Shown here: positions 1 through 12,952 of the stretch, piece by piece
Position numbering within the stretch: the stretch's first letter is position 1
How the letters are laid out: each line of letters opens with the position of its first letter
Source: Bacillota bacterium
GTDB taxonomy: Bacteria > Bacillota > Sulfobacillia > JAJYWN01 > JAJZPE01
Direction of reading: 5' to 3'
Length of the DNA stretch: 64,000 bases
Assembly (NCBI GenBank): GCA_021787335.1
Contig: JAJYMC010000003.1
Coordinates: forward strand, 82,892 to 146,891
The notes under the pieces: generated by a model
What the model was told of the DNA's origin: nothing
The model's database searches: none
What the model saw: only the letters and a program-made list of their open reading frames with translations
Made by a program: the position numbers and the translations under genes

Positions 1-2
1 TG

Positions 3-1559
3 GACGGTGTGACCTCGGGCCGCACGACCCTCGGCCACCGTTTCCTCCATCCAGAGGCCCTCAGCGTCGCCACGGCCGCCGACTACCTGGCGGTGGCCCG
101 CGTCGGACAGGTCATCGTCGACCCGGCGGAGCGCCGGGCGCAGATCATCGCCCAGCTACGGGCCCTGGCGACGAAGGCCGGAGGGAAGGCCATCGAGGAC
201 CCCGACCTTCTGACCGAGGTCACCCACCTGGTTGAGTACCCGACGGCCCTCATCGGCCGCTTCGCCCCCGAATACCTGCAGCTCCCGGCGGACGTCCTGA
301 TCACCTCGATGAAGCACCACCAGCGCTTCTTCCCGGTCCTCGACGACCAGGGGCGCCTGGCCCCGCTGTTCATCACCGTCCGCAACGGCGACGACTACGC
401 CCTCGACGTGGTCCGGGCGGGCAACGAGAAGGTCCTCCGGGCCCGCCTGGCCGACGCCAAGTTCTTCTATGACGACGACCTCAAGCGGCCCCTGGCCGAC
501 CGCGTCGCCGAGCTCGACCGGGTGGCCTTCCAGGAGCGCCTCGGGACCATGGGCGACAAGACCCGCCGCCTCGAGGCCCTGACCGCGGACATCCTGGGGC
601 TCGCCCACCGTCCCCTCGTCGAGACCGTCCGCAGGGCCGCCCACCTGGCCAAGGCCGACCTCGTCACCAGCATGGTCAAGGAGTTCCCCGAACTGCAGGG
701 CCGGATGGGCCAGGTCTACGCGGAGAAGTCCGGCGAGCCGGCCGAGGTCGCCGTGGCCGTCGGTGAGCAGTACCGCCCGGCCTTCGCCGGCGACGAGGTC
801 CCGTCGACCGTGGCCGGCAAGGTCCTGGCCCTCGCCGACAAGGTCGATACCCTGGCCGCCGCGTTCGGCATCGGCCTCGTCCCGACCGGTTCGCAGGACC
901 CCTACGGCCTGCGCCGCGCGGCTCAGGGCGTGGTCGCCATCCTCCTGGCCGCCGACTTCCGCCTGTCCCTCGGGCAGCTCATCGACCGGGCCTTCTCCCA
1001 CCTGGGCGACCTGGCCGCCAAGGCCGCCGAGGGCCGGCCCGCCCTGATGGACTTCCTCCGTGCCCGCCTGACCAACGCCATGGCCGAGGCCGGGCTGCGT
1101 TACGACGTGATCGAGGCGACGCTGGCGGCCGGCTTCGACGACCCGGCAAGGGCCTTCGAGCGGGCCCGGGCCCTGGCCTCCGTCCGCGACGAGGAGGCCT
1201 TCGCCGACGTGGTCACGGCCTTCACCCGCGCCGCCAACTTGGCCGGCAAGACCGCGGCCGTCCGTCCCGTCGACCCGGCCCTCTTTGAGCACGACGCCGA
1301 ACGCCGTCTTCTCGAGGCCTACGAGTCGGTCGCCGCCGAGGCCCTGGTCATGGAGAACGACGGGCGTTACACCGCCTTCCTCCGCGAACTCTCCAAGCTC
1401 CGTCCGGCCGTCGACGCCTTCTTCGACGCGGTCATGGTCATGGTCGACGACCAGCGGGTCAGGGAGAACCGGCTGAACCTGCTCCGGTCCGTGTCCGGCC
1501 TGGCGACCCGCGTCGCCGACCTGTCCAAACTCGTCGCCGCGCCCGCGGCCAAGGCCTGA
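3..1559 (+). CDS. glyS: Glycyl-tRNA synthetase beta subunit, 3' part
   Basis: Charges tRNA-Gly as part of the alpha2beta2 bacterial glycyl-tRNA synthetase in the cytoplasm. The frame is open at the left edge, so the gene starts outside the window; about 518 codons are visible against roughly 690 in the family, so about the first quarter is missing. Seen: the beta-subunit signature TTLGHRFLHP at the left edge, the stretch KVLALADKVDTLAAAFGIG in the middle, and a helical C-terminal third fitting the tRNA/anticodon-binding region that ends the family. Followed after 68 bases by ppsR, as in the Bacillus glyQ-glyS-yqfL order. The call is firm; only the 5' end is unseen. Confidence 0.96.
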   Translation, partial: DGVTSGRTTLGHRFLHPEALSVATAADYLAVARVGQVIVDPAERRAQIIAQLRALATKAGGKAIEDPDLLTEVTHLVEYPTALIGRFAPEYLQLPADVLITSMKHHQRFFPVLDDQGRLAPLFITVRNGDDYALDVVRAGNEKVLRARLADAKFFYDDDLKRPLADRVAELDRVAFQERLGTMGDKTRRLEALTADILGLAHRPLVETVRRAAHLAKADLVTSMVKEFPELQGRMGQVYAEKSGEPAEVAVAVGEQYRPAFAGDEVPSTVAGKVLALADKVDTLAAAFGIGLVPTGSQDPYGLRRAAQGVVAILLAADFRLSLGQLIDRAFSHLGDLAAKAAEGRPALMDFLRARLTNAMAEAGLRYDVIEATLAAGFDDPARAFERARALASVRDEEAFADVVTAFTRAANLAGKTAAVRPVDPALFEHDAERRLLEAYESVAAEALVMENDGRYTAFLRELSKLRPAVDAFFDAVMVMVDDQRVRENRLNLLRSVSGLATRVADLSKLVAAPAAKA

Positions 1560-1627
1560 CGGGCCGCCAAAGGGCTTGACGGGCAGGGAATTCCGGCGTT
1601 CCAGCGTATATGGTGGGGGGTGACCAG

Positions 1628-2438
1628 ATGAGCCCATCGGCGGCGGTCTTCGTCGTCTCGGACTCCGTCGGCGAGACCGCCGAACTAGTGGCCAGAGGCG
1701 CGCTGAGCCAGTTCGAAGAGGACTTCCAGGTCATCCGCGTGCCTTACGTCAGCGACAAAGCCCAGATCGCCGAGGTCGTCGCCCGGGCCGCCGCCCGTGG
1801 TCGCAGCGCCATCATCCACACCCTGCTCCTGCCGGAGCTGCGCGAGGCGCTGGCGGCCGAGGCCGCGGCCAGAGGCGTTCCCCAGGCCGACCTCTTCGGA
1901 CCGACCCTGGCCGCCCTGTCCGAGGTGGCCGGGGGCATGCCGCGGATGGAGCCCGGCCTCTTCCGCCGGGTCGATGAGGACTACTTCCGACGCGTCGAGG
2001 CGGTCGAGTTCGCCGTGTCCCACGACGACGGGCTCGACCCGCGAGGCCTCGACCGGGCCGACGTTGTCCTGGTCGGCATCTCCCGGACATCCAAGACGCC
2101 GGTCAGCATGTACCTGGCCAACCGGCGCCTGAAGGTGGCCAACGTCCCGCTGGTGCCCGAGGTCCCGCCGCCCCCGGAGCTGTTCGCGCTGCCCCAGGGT
2201 AAGATCGTTGGGCTGGTCATCGACCCCGACGCGCTGAACGACATCCGCGAGACGCGGCTCGAGACCCTCGGCCTTCCGGGCAAGGCGGCCTACGCCAGCC
2301 GGGAACGCATCATCGAGGAGCTCGAGTACGCCAAGGTCATAATGAGGAAGCTCGGGTGTCCGGTCATCGACGTCACCAACAAGGCCGTCGAAGAGACGGC
2401 CGGAGCCATCTCGCAGATGATCAACGGGAGGGAGACTC

Positions 2439-2452
<14 letters not shown>
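1628..2452 (+). CDS. ppsR: Pyruvate, phosphate dikinase regulatory protein (PPDK kinase/phosphorylase)
   Basis: Bifunctional enzyme of the DUF299/YqfL family that switches PPDK off by ADP-dependent phosphorylation of an active-site threonine and on by phosphate-dependent dephosphorylation. The 274-residue protein has the family start VFVVSDSVGETAE and the nucleotide loop GISRTSKTP beginning at about residue 150. I chose ATG 1628 because GGTGGGGGG lies just upstream; an in-frame ATG at 1610 lies before that site. The 3' end overlaps ppdK by 14 bases, so regulator and target are co-translated, which strengthens the PPDK rather than PEP synthetase assignment. Confidence 0.95.
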
Positions 2453-5122
<2,670 letters not shown>

Positions 5123-5123
<1 letters not shown>

Positions 5124-5884
5124 TGGCGCGCGTTCGTTTCGGGGCGGTCGTCCGCGAGGTCGACGCCATCCTCTTCGATAAGGACGGCACGCTCCTCGAC
5201 GCCTACGTCCTCTGGCACGCCATGGCCGACGGGCGCCTGCGGGCCCTGGGCGAGAGCGACCGGATCGGCCCGGAGGTCCTGGCCGCCTGTGAGGCGCAGC
5301 TCGGTTACGACCGGGCGACACGCCGGGTGGACCCCCGTGGGCCGCTGGCCGTGGCCCCGCAGACCGAGGAGATCGTCATCAACGCGGCCGTCGTCTACCG
5401 GATGACCGGCATCCCCTGGACCGAAGCCAAGGCCCTCGTCGAGGGGGCCTACGCCAGGGCCGAGGAGCGCCTGCGGGCCCGCATCGATGACGTCAGCAGC
5501 CCGCTCCCAGGCATCCGCGAGGCCCTCGTGGCACTCCGGGCGGCCGGCGTCAGGCTCGGCGTGGCCACCACCGACGTCATCCCCCGCAGCGAATCCATGC
5601 TCCGCGTGTCCGGCCTGCTCGAGCACTTCGATTTTCTCGGCGGGCGGGACCTGGTCAAGCGCGGCAAGCCCCATCCCGACCTGGCCCTCCTGGTCTGCGA
5701 GCGGCTTGGCGTCGAGCCGGGCCGCGTGGCCATCGTCGGGGACTCCCCCGAGGACCTTCTCCTCGGCCGGAACGCCGGGCTCGGCCTGCGGGTCGGCGTC
5801 CTGACCGGCAGCGGCACGCCTGAGAACCTCGGGCCGCTGGCCGACGTGGTCATTGGTTCGGTCGCCGAGATCAGGCCGGAGTAG
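5123..5884 (+). CDS. HAD-superfamily phosphatase, phosphoglycolate-phosphatase-like
   Basis: A 253-residue haloacid-dehalogenase hydrolase. Motif I is DKDGTLLD near residue 20 (nucleophile Asp), motif II is the Thr-Thr-Asp of VATTDV, the motif III lysine lies in KRGKPHP, and motif IV is VGDSPEDLL. The segment between motifs I and II is a helical cap of the Gph/PGMB type. The substrate cannot be read from sequence; a small phosphorylated metabolite is likely. The ATG overlaps the ppdK stop by one base, and an intrinsic terminator follows, so it is the last gene of the ppsR-ppdK operon. Confidence 0.82.
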
Positions 5885-5907
5885 GTCGGCCACGATCTCC
5901 AACAAAA

Positions 5908-5947
5908 AAGCCCCGGGGCCGCGTTGACGCGGTCCCGGGTTTTTCTT
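5908..5947 (+). terminator. Intrinsic terminator after the ppdK operon
   Basis: GC-rich hairpin with arms CCCGGGGCCGCG and CGCGGTCCCGGG around a TTGA loop (one mismatch), followed by TTTTTCTTCT. It closes the ppsR-ppdK-HAD unit. Confidence 0.85.
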
Positions 5948-6088
5948 CTCCCGGCAGATGACTCAACCGCTAGAGTGATTATTATGTTGACCAACTCCCG
6001 GCGAGTGAATCTTTTCGACGTCAGGAAGGAATGACGGGCCGCGGCTCGTATTAAGAACAGACGTGTCCTTTTGGGGGGATACAAGACC

Positions 6089-7192
6089 GTGCGCGCTGAC
6101 GACGGAGCGGGCGCCCCCGCGCCCGCGGCTCCCCGGCTCATCACCGAGGAGATAGAAGACAAGACCCTCTCGCGATTCGCCGTCCGCAGCGCCACTTCGC
6201 GCGGCCGAGAGCGGCCCGAGGAGCCGTGCCGAATCCGCACGGCCTTCCAGCGCGACCGCGACCGCATCATCCACTGCAAGGCCTTCCGCCGTCTGAAGGA
6301 CAAGACCCAGGTCTTCATCGCCGCGGCGGGCGACCACTACCGGACGCGCCTGACCCACACCCTGGAGGTCGCCCAGATCGCCCGGACCATGGCCCGGGCC
6401 CTGCGCCTGAACGAGGACCTGACCGAGGCCATCGCCCTCGGCCACGACCTCGGCCACACGCCCTTCGGGCACACTGGCGAGGCCGTCCTGGACGAGTGCC
6501 TGCGGCTCGACGGACACGACGGCTTCCGCCACAACGAGCAGAGCCTGCGCGTGGTCACCATCCTCGAGCGCCTCGAGCCGGGGCACCCGGCCGGCCCCGG
6601 GCTCAACCTCACATGGGAGGTCCGCGACGGCATCCGCCACCACACCGGGGACATCCGGGACGAGGATGGCCAGCCGGCGACCCTCGAGGGTCAGCTGGTG
6701 AAGTTGTCCGACCGGGTGGCTTATGTCAACCACGACATCGATGACGCCATCCGGGGCGGTATCATCACGCCCGACGAGCTCCCGCGGGGGCCGGTGGTCC
6801 TCCTCGGGGACACCCGCGCCCGACGCATCAACAGCCTCGTCAGCGACATCATCGACAGCAGCTACGACCGCCCGGCCGTGGCCATCAGCGGACCCGTGGC
6901 CGCGGCCCTGGACGGATTGCGGGACTTCCTCTTCGAACATGTCTATGTGGGCTCGGGGGCGAAGGCTGAGGAGGCGCACTCCAAGGCGATGGTGGTGGCC
7001 CTCTACAGTTTCTACCGCGATCACCCGGAGGAGATCCCCTGGGGCGAGGAGGGGACGTCCGACCCGGCCTGGCGCCGGTCGAGCGACTACGTCGCCGGGA
7101 TGACCGACCGTTACGCCGCGCAGCAGTACAATCGGCTTTTCTCCCAAACCCCTGGAAGTCCGGGGCCGAGGGAGGAAAAACCGAAGTCGTAG
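6089..7192 (+). CDS. dgt: Deoxyguanosinetriphosphate triphosphohydrolase-like protein (HD domain)
   Basis: HD-superfamily dNTP triphosphohydrolase that cleaves dNTP to deoxynucleoside plus triphosphate. The N-terminal half carries RLTHTLEVAQIAR and GHDLGHTPFGHTGE, which supply the metal-binding His and Asp residues, and FRHNEQSLRVV is typical of bacterial Dgt. I chose GTG 6089 (367 residues) because GGGGGGA lies about 10 bases upstream; an in-frame TTG at 6071 precedes that site. It sits just before dnaG, an order seen in many clostridia, which links it to replication and dNTP control. Substrate preference among dNTPs cannot be told. Confidence 0.92.
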   Translation: MRADDGAGAPAPAAPRLITEEIEDKTLSRFAVRSATSRGRERPEEPCRIRTAFQRDRDRIIHCKAFRRLKDKTQVFIAAAGDHYRTRLTHTLEVAQIARTMARALRLNEDLTEAIALGHDLGHTPFGHTGEAVLDECLRLDGHDGFRHNEQSLRVVTILERLEPGHPAGPGLNLTWEVRDGIRHHTGDIRDEDGQPATLEGQLVKLSDRVAYVNHDIDDAIRGGIITPDELPRGPVVLLGDTRARRINSLVSDIIDSSYDRPAVAISGPVAAALDGLRDFLFEHVYVGSGAKAEEAHSKAMVVALYSFYRDHPEEIPWGEEGTSDPAWRRSSDYVAGMTDRYAAQQYNRLFSQTPGSPGPREEKPKS

Positions 7193-7208
7193 CGAAAGCG
7201 TATAAAAG

Positions 7209-7230
7209 CCCAAGCGCCGTGGCGCTTGGG
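7209..7230 (+). promoter_or_regulatory. Perfect 10-bp hairpin directly before the dnaG ribosome binding site
   Basis: CCCAAGCGCC, a GT centre, then GGCGCTTGGG form a perfect inverted repeat that ends on the base before AGGAGCGAGG, the dnaG ribosome binding site. There is no T-tract. In mRNA it would stack next to the initiation region of dnaG. It may affect translation or be a 3' end for dgt mRNA. Confidence 0.55.
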
Positions 7231-7242
7231 AGGAGCGAGGAT

Positions 7243-9217
7243 GTGGGGACGGTGAGAGGGCTCTCCGACGAGTTCATCGAAGAGGTCCGCTCACGTAACG
7301 ACATCGTCGACGTCATCGGTGAGCATGTGGCCCTGCGCAAGACGGGCAAGAACTTCGTCGGGCTCTGCCCTTTCCACCACGAGAAGACGCCGTCGTTCTC
7401 GGTCGCCCCGGACAAGCAGATGTTCTACTGCTTCGGCTGCCACGCCGGGGGCAACGTCTTCCACTTCCTGATGAAGCGGGACAATCTCACCTTTCCCGAG
7501 GCTGTCGCCAAGCTGGCGGAACGCGTGGGTCTCCCGCTCCCGGAGCCTGAGCTTTCGCCCGAGGAAGCCCAGAGGCGCCAGGAACGCGAGGCCTATCTTA
7601 ATGCCCTCGAACTGGCCGCCGAGTTCTACAGCCTGGCCCTCCTGAAATCGCGCCAGGGGACCGCCGCCCGGGAATACCTTGGGAAGCGCGGGCTGACCGC
7701 CGAGACGGTCGACCATTTCCGCCTCGGATACGCCCCTGACGCTTGGGATCTGCTTTTCAAGGCCTTAAGTCGGCGGGGTCTTTCGCCGAAGGTTATGGAG
7801 GGGGCCGGGCTGGTCCTTCGCCGCAACGATGGCGATTCGTACTACGACCGGCTGCGCAACCGCGTGGTCTTCCCCATCCAGGACGCCCGCGGGCGGATCA
7901 TCGCCTTCGGCGGGCGCGTCCTCGACGACAGCCTCCCCAAGTACCTGAATTCGTCGGATACGGCCGTCTTTGCCAAGGGCCGTAACCTTTACGCCCTGAA
8001 CTTCGCCCGCCCGTCCATCCGCGAGAGCGGCCGGGCCGTCCTGGTCGAGGGTTACATGGACGCCATCGCCTGCCACCAGGCCGGCGTGACCAACGTCGTC
8101 GCCACCCTCGGCACGGCCCTCACCCGCGATCAGGGGGCCATCCTGTCGCGGTTGGCGCCCGAGACGGTCATCGCCTATGACGCCGACACGGCCGGCCAGA
8201 GCGCCACCATGCGCGGTCTGGAGATCCTCAGTGAGGCCGGCTGCAAGGTCAGGGTGGCCGTCATCGAAGAGGGCAAGGACCCCGACGAACTCATCCGCCG
8301 GCACGGCCCCGAAGCCTTCCGAGGGGCGGTGGCCAAGGCCCTACCCCTCGTGGACTACCGGTTCGCTCTGGCCATGAAGGCCGGCGACCCGGCCACCGTG
8401 GAGGGCAAGGTCGGGATTGCCGCGACCATGGCTCCAGTGCTGGCCGGATTGGACAACGCGGTCGAGCGAGAGGCATACATTCAGGACTTTGCGACCAAGT
8501 TAGGCCTGAGTGTCGAGGCCCTGCGCACGGAGGTGCGCAAGGCGGCCAGAGCCCGTCAGACGGGCGCCGCCGCCGCCGGCGCGACGGCCGGGCCGACCGG
8601 GAAAACGGCTGGCAGCCAGTATATTCCAGGGCCTGCCCGGAATAATAATGGGCATGACCTGATGAAAGCGGGCAAGGCGCGGCCTTCAGCCCGCCTGCTG
8701 GCTGAGCGGGGTCTCCTACGGGTGGTCCTGGAGCATCCCGAACTGACGCCGCGGGTGGCCGAGGCCCTCGCGCCCGAGGACTTCGCCGGAGGGGCCGAGC
8801 GGGCACTGGCCGAGGTGGTCTTCGGCGGGGCAGGCGAGGCGGGCGCGGCAGGCGAGGCGGGCGCGGCGGGCGCGGCGGGCGCGGCGGTCCAGACGGCCAC
8901 GGCGCTTGACGCGACTCAACTCATGGCCCACTTCCAAGCGACGGAACACGCCGAGGCGGTGGCGGAACTGCTGATGTCCGAACCTCCGCCGGGCGAACCC
9001 GATAAACTGGTGCAAGGTTATCTCAAGCGAATCCGCGAAGAGTCGGTGAAGTCCAAGGCCGAGCGCGTCCGGGCAGAGATGGAGCGCCTCGAGCGCGAAG
9101 GCCAACCGATTCCCGAAGCCATGCTCCGGGAATACCTTGAACTCCAGCAATTACGTTCAGCCGCGGGCACGGCCACCCCGCCGGCCCAACGGCCTGATTT
9201 TCGAAAGGGGAAACCGG

Positions 9218-9237
<20 letters not shown>
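7243..9237 (+). CDS. dnaG: DNA primase
   Basis: Synthesises RNA primers for chromosome replication. Order of domains: CHC2-type zinc finger ([12 protein letters not shown] ... [10 protein letters not shown], about residues 40-65), catalytic core with TOPRIM ([10 protein letters not shown] and AYDADTAGQ near residues 265-315), then a helicase-binding C-terminal region. The start is taken at GTG 7243, 7 bases after AGGAG; GTG 7252 is possible, and GTG 7219 lies inside the upstream hairpin. At about 664 residues it is slightly long because of an Ala/Gly/Glu tandem repeat near residues 530-548. It overlaps sigA by 20 bases (dnaG-sigA macromolecular synthesis operon). Confidence 0.96.
8830..8887 (+). 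repeat. In-frame GC-rich tandem repeat in the dnaG linker
   Basis: Units of 9 and 18 bases (GGCGAGGCGGGCGCGGCA and GGCGCGGCG variants) repeat without breaking the reading frame and encode a Gly-Glu-Ala run. The repeat lies in the flexible part between the polymerase core and the helicase-binding domain. Confidence 0.8.
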
Positions 9238-10339
<1,102 letters not shown>

Positions 10340-10376
10340 CGGCCATCGCTCCGTCCGCCGCCATAGGAGCCAACGA

Positions 10377-10409
10377 ACCAGCCCGGCCATGCGCCGGGCT
10401 GGTTTTTTG
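10377..10409 (+). terminator. Intrinsic terminator after sigA
   Basis: Perfect 11-bp stem ACCAGCCCGGC / GCCGGGCTGGT with loop CATGC and a run of six T. It ends the dnaG-sigA transcript. Confidence 0.93.
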
Positions 10410-10455
10410 TGGCCCAGTTCCTGATGGCTATGGCAAAGGAAGATTTCATTATTGG

Positions 10456-11040
10456 TCAGTCATCTGTTTTGCGTATGGCCAGAATGACTGAGGTGCGTGG
10501 AGTCACGCGTAGCTCACAAGCATACAGGCGAAGGTCATTCAGCCAAAACTCCCGCACCGGGTCAATTTTCCCTTGCCTCTCTGGTGGGAAGTACTCTTCG
10601 GGCGTCATGTCGTCTATGAGAATCGCCCCACCCGGCGCCATGGCTTGAAGCAGTGTTTCCGGTTCATTCTCCTTCGCCTTCCCGCCGTCAGCAAAGAGCA
10701 GCTGGAATGGCCCGCGACTGAGCAGTTCGTGCCAATCGCCTTGCAGCACGGTCACACCTGAAACTCCGCGTAGCACGGACCGAGCTGCTTCCGCCCGCTT
10801 CGGGTCGGCTTCAACGGTGATAAACGGGATCGAATCTCTCTTACCCTCGGAGATCCAGGCGGCTCCTACCCCGCACCCGGTCCCTATTTCTCCGATGACT
10901 CCGCTGGCTACTTGCGATGCCAACAGCGAAAGGAGCCGTCCTACTGGGGGCTCCGAAGAACTGGAGAACCCGAGCCGATGAGCTAGGTGTATGGCCTCGG
11001 CGACCCTGGTTGGGATCCACTGGTCCGAGCGATACGGCAT
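10456..11040 (-). CDS. Class I SAM-dependent O-methyltransferase-like protein
   Basis: A 194-residue Rossmann-fold methyltransferase of the catechol/caffeoyl-CoA O-methyltransferase type. The SAM loop is IGEIGTGCGVGAAW (about residues 48-61), the acidic residue after strand 2 is in TVEADP, then LLFADGGK and the metal-type pair in AILIDDMTP. A good ribosome site (AGGGAGATG) precedes ATG 11040. It is convergent with sigA and alone in its orientation, so there is no operon context, and the substrate is unknown. Confidence 0.8.
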   Translation of the reverse strand: MPYRSDQWIPTRVAEAIHLAHRLGFSSSSEPPVGRLLSLLASQVASGVIGEIGTGCGVGAAWISEGKRDSIPFITVEADPKRAEAARSVLRGVSGVTVLQGDWHELLSRGPFQLLFADGGKAKENEPETLLQAMAPGGAILIDDMTPEEYFPPERQGKIDPVREFWLNDLRLYACELRVTPRTSVILAIRKTDD

Positions 11041-11299
11041 GATAGCATCTCCCTATACCTGTCTCTACTTAGAAACACAGTTACTAGTTCACCATCCAAG
11101 GTACCATATTCCCCGCCTGCATAACAGTCCTGAATGAAAGAGCACCGACCGCTTGGGGTTGGACCTGTCGAACCGTGTCGAAGCAGGTCTGACGATTGGC
11201 CTTAAGTGGCAGCCCTTTCCATCCGACCTAAGGAGTAGAACCAAACGGCAAGCTCAACGGCCCAGTGAACGAAGCTCAAACGAAGCAAGGAGTGGAGCC
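11041..11299. other. Intergenic region, 259 bp
   Basis: Separates the minus-strand methyltransferase from the plus-strand small protein. It should hold divergent promoters. I saw no tRNA, riboswitch or clear operator. Confidence 0.4.
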
Positions 11300-11710
11300 A
11301 TGACCGAAGCAAGCCGACTCGCCGATCAGGTCCGCCAATCCCTGCCCCGCGTCAAGCGGGGAACCCCAAGCTTTTACGGGGACAGGCTGGACCTGCCGGC
11401 GGGTGAAACCCGTTCCGTGACCGAGGTCGACCTGGAAGACAATTGCGTCGTCCTCCGCTTCGAGACCGGGGAGATCATGCGGGTCTGGGACCCGGCCGGG
11501 TACGAGGTCGCCAACAACGCCTTCGTCGTCACGCGGGCCAGCCGGGTGGTCTGGGAGTGGTACCCGGACCTTCAACAGCAGTCCCCGGAGACCCACCGGT
11601 TCCGGGAATACGTCGCCCGCGACTCGGGCATCGAGGCCCGCACCAACGACGACCCATACATGGCGCGCCTGCGTCCCAAAGTCGGTTATCCGGCCGTAGA
11701 GATTTGTTAG
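11300..11710 (+). CDS. Conserved small protein of unknown function, 136 residues
   Basis: I do not recognise the family. The start is ATG 11300 with AAGGAG seven bases upstream; an in-frame start at 11153 has no such site. The protein is soluble, without signal peptide or membrane segment. It has a hydrophobic strand-rich middle (NCVVLRFETGEIMRVW) and an acidic/aromatic C-terminal half (VVWEWYPD). Codon use matches the core genes, so it looks like a resident gene. It is convergent with the amidinotransferase-family gene across a shared hairpin. Confidence 0.7.
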   Translation: MTEASRLADQVRQSLPRVKRGTPSFYGDRLDLPAGETRSVTEVDLEDNCVVLRFETGEIMRVWDPAGYEVANNAFVVTRASRVVWEWYPDLQQQSPETHRFREYVARDSGIEARTNDDPYMARLRPKVGYPAVEIC

Positions 11711-11751
11711 GAAGGTTGCCACGCGGTCGGCCGGCCGCGACAAACCAAACG

Positions 11752-11779
11752 CAAGAGACCCCGCCCGCGGGGTCTCTTG
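11752..11779. terminator. Shared hairpin between convergent genes
   Basis: Perfect 12-bp stem CAAGAGACCCCG / CGGGGTCTCTTG with a CCCG loop between two convergent genes. T-rich sequence follows only in the minus direction (GTTTGGTTTG), so it probably serves both transcripts but more strongly the minus one. Confidence 0.8.
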
Positions 11780-11788
11780 ACCGCTCCC

Positions 11789-12760
11789 TCATTGGACCGG
11801 GTCCCTCTTGAGGAATCCGGTCATGCAGTGGATTGAACCCCAACCCCTCCGGAGCTCGCTTATGTCGGCCTCGATCACGGTCAGGCCGGCCTTTTCGTAT
11901 ATCTCACGGCTTCGCGGGCAACCCGAGGGCATGACGATTTTCCCCGGTTCCAGGGCGACGAAGTTGATGGCCATGCCGAGCTTCGCTTCCTCTGGCCAGG
12001 CGACCTCCAGGATCCGATACCCGCGGTTTAGGAGGGCCTCGGCGGCGACGTGGGGCACCTGCCATGGGAACAGCACGGCCACATCCCGGTCGGCCAGGTT
12101 GCAGATGCCGTCGATGTGGGCCTGCCCGAAAGGAACCTGGAACTGGATGACTTCCTCGACGCCGACGTTCCGCAGCTCCTCTTCGACCTGCCGAGCGCCC
12201 TCGGCGTTGGTCCGGTTGCCGACCCCGAGGAAGACGGTCTTGCGGTCAATCCACAGGACGTTGGCTCCCTCGAAGGTCCCCTGCCCGCAGACCGTCTTGA
12301 TGATGGGTACACCGAGCTTCGCCAGCGCTCTCGCGGCGTAGGCCTCCTCGCCCCGCCGCGTGGCCATGGCCGGTCTGGCCAGGATGGCCCCCTCGGGGGT
12401 CATCAGGACGAGGTCGCGGACGAAAAAGGCGTTGGGCCGGTCCGGGCGCATCTCCTCGATGTAGTGGACGGCGACCCCGTTGTCGTGATATATCCCGGCC
12501 AGCGCGTCATGCTGAGCCCGAGCCTTCTCGGGGTCCATCACCTCAAGCCACCTCGGCCCGGCCGGGTCGGTGACCCCTTCGACCTCCTTGCCCGGACGCC
12601 GCATCAGTACCGCGCGCAGCCGACCGACCTCTGAGTCGACCCCCCAATCGCCCCACAGCTCAGCCAGGTCCTCGCGCATGGAGGTGGGTTTCTCGAACCA
12701 ACGCTCGCCGGCGCTCAGAAGTTCCCTCTTCGGGCTCTGTTCGGGTCCGTCCAAAGTCAA
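11789..12760 (-). CDS. Amidinotransferase/arginine deiminase superfamily enzyme (dimethylarginine-hydrolase-like)
   Basis: A 323-residue member of the guanidino-group-modifying superfamily that includes DDAH, arginine deiminase and amidinotransferases. Catalytic elements are visible: FFVRDLVLM, the Glu of GTFEGANVLW, the His of GQAHIDGI and the nucleophile Cys of GSIHCMTGFLKRD close to the C-terminus. Which guanidine is used (arginine, methylarginine or another) cannot be decided. The start is TTG 12760, right after GGGAGGTCA. It is transcribed divergently from the phosphotransferase at 12953. Confidence 0.82.
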   Translation of the reverse strand: MTLDGPEQSPKRELLSAGERWFEKPTSMREDLAELWGDWGVDSEVGRLRAVLMRRPGKEVEGVTDPAGPRWLEVMDPEKARAQHDALAGIYHDNGVAVHYIEEMRPDRPNAFFVRDLVLMTPEGAILARPAMATRRGEEAYAARALAKLGVPIIKTVCGQGTFEGANVLWIDRKTVFLGVGNRTNAEGARQVEEELRNVGVEEVIQFQVPFGQAHIDGICNLADRDVAVLFPWQVPHVAAEALLNRGYRILEVAWPEEAKLGMAINFVALEPGKIVMPSGCPRSREIYEKAGLTVIEADISELRRGWGSIHCMTGFLKRDPVQ

Positions 12761-12952
12761 TGACCTCCCGTGGTTTCAGTTTGGCCAAATTCAGGCTGAA
12801 TTCATCGTCCGGGCCGCAAGCCGGCTAGCGACCCTGAGAAGCGGTCTCTCCGCCTCCAGGGTCTCCTTGCCGTTCGGAAGGGATGTCCCACCCGCAGGTG
12901 GAATAGAGCAGAGCCTTCCGCCACCGACGGGAAGAGGAAAGGGTGCTACGTC

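Noticed and set aside
156..1637. 493-codon minus-strand frame over glyS
   Set aside because: Antisense shadow of a recognised gene with no ribosome site and no domain.
5963..7213. 416-codon minus-strand frame over dgt
   Set aside because: Antisense shadow; dgt on the plus strand has clear catalytic motifs.
10409..10648. Plus-strand 79-codon frame after sigA
   Set aside because: It overlaps the sigA terminator and lies antisense to the methyltransferase gene.
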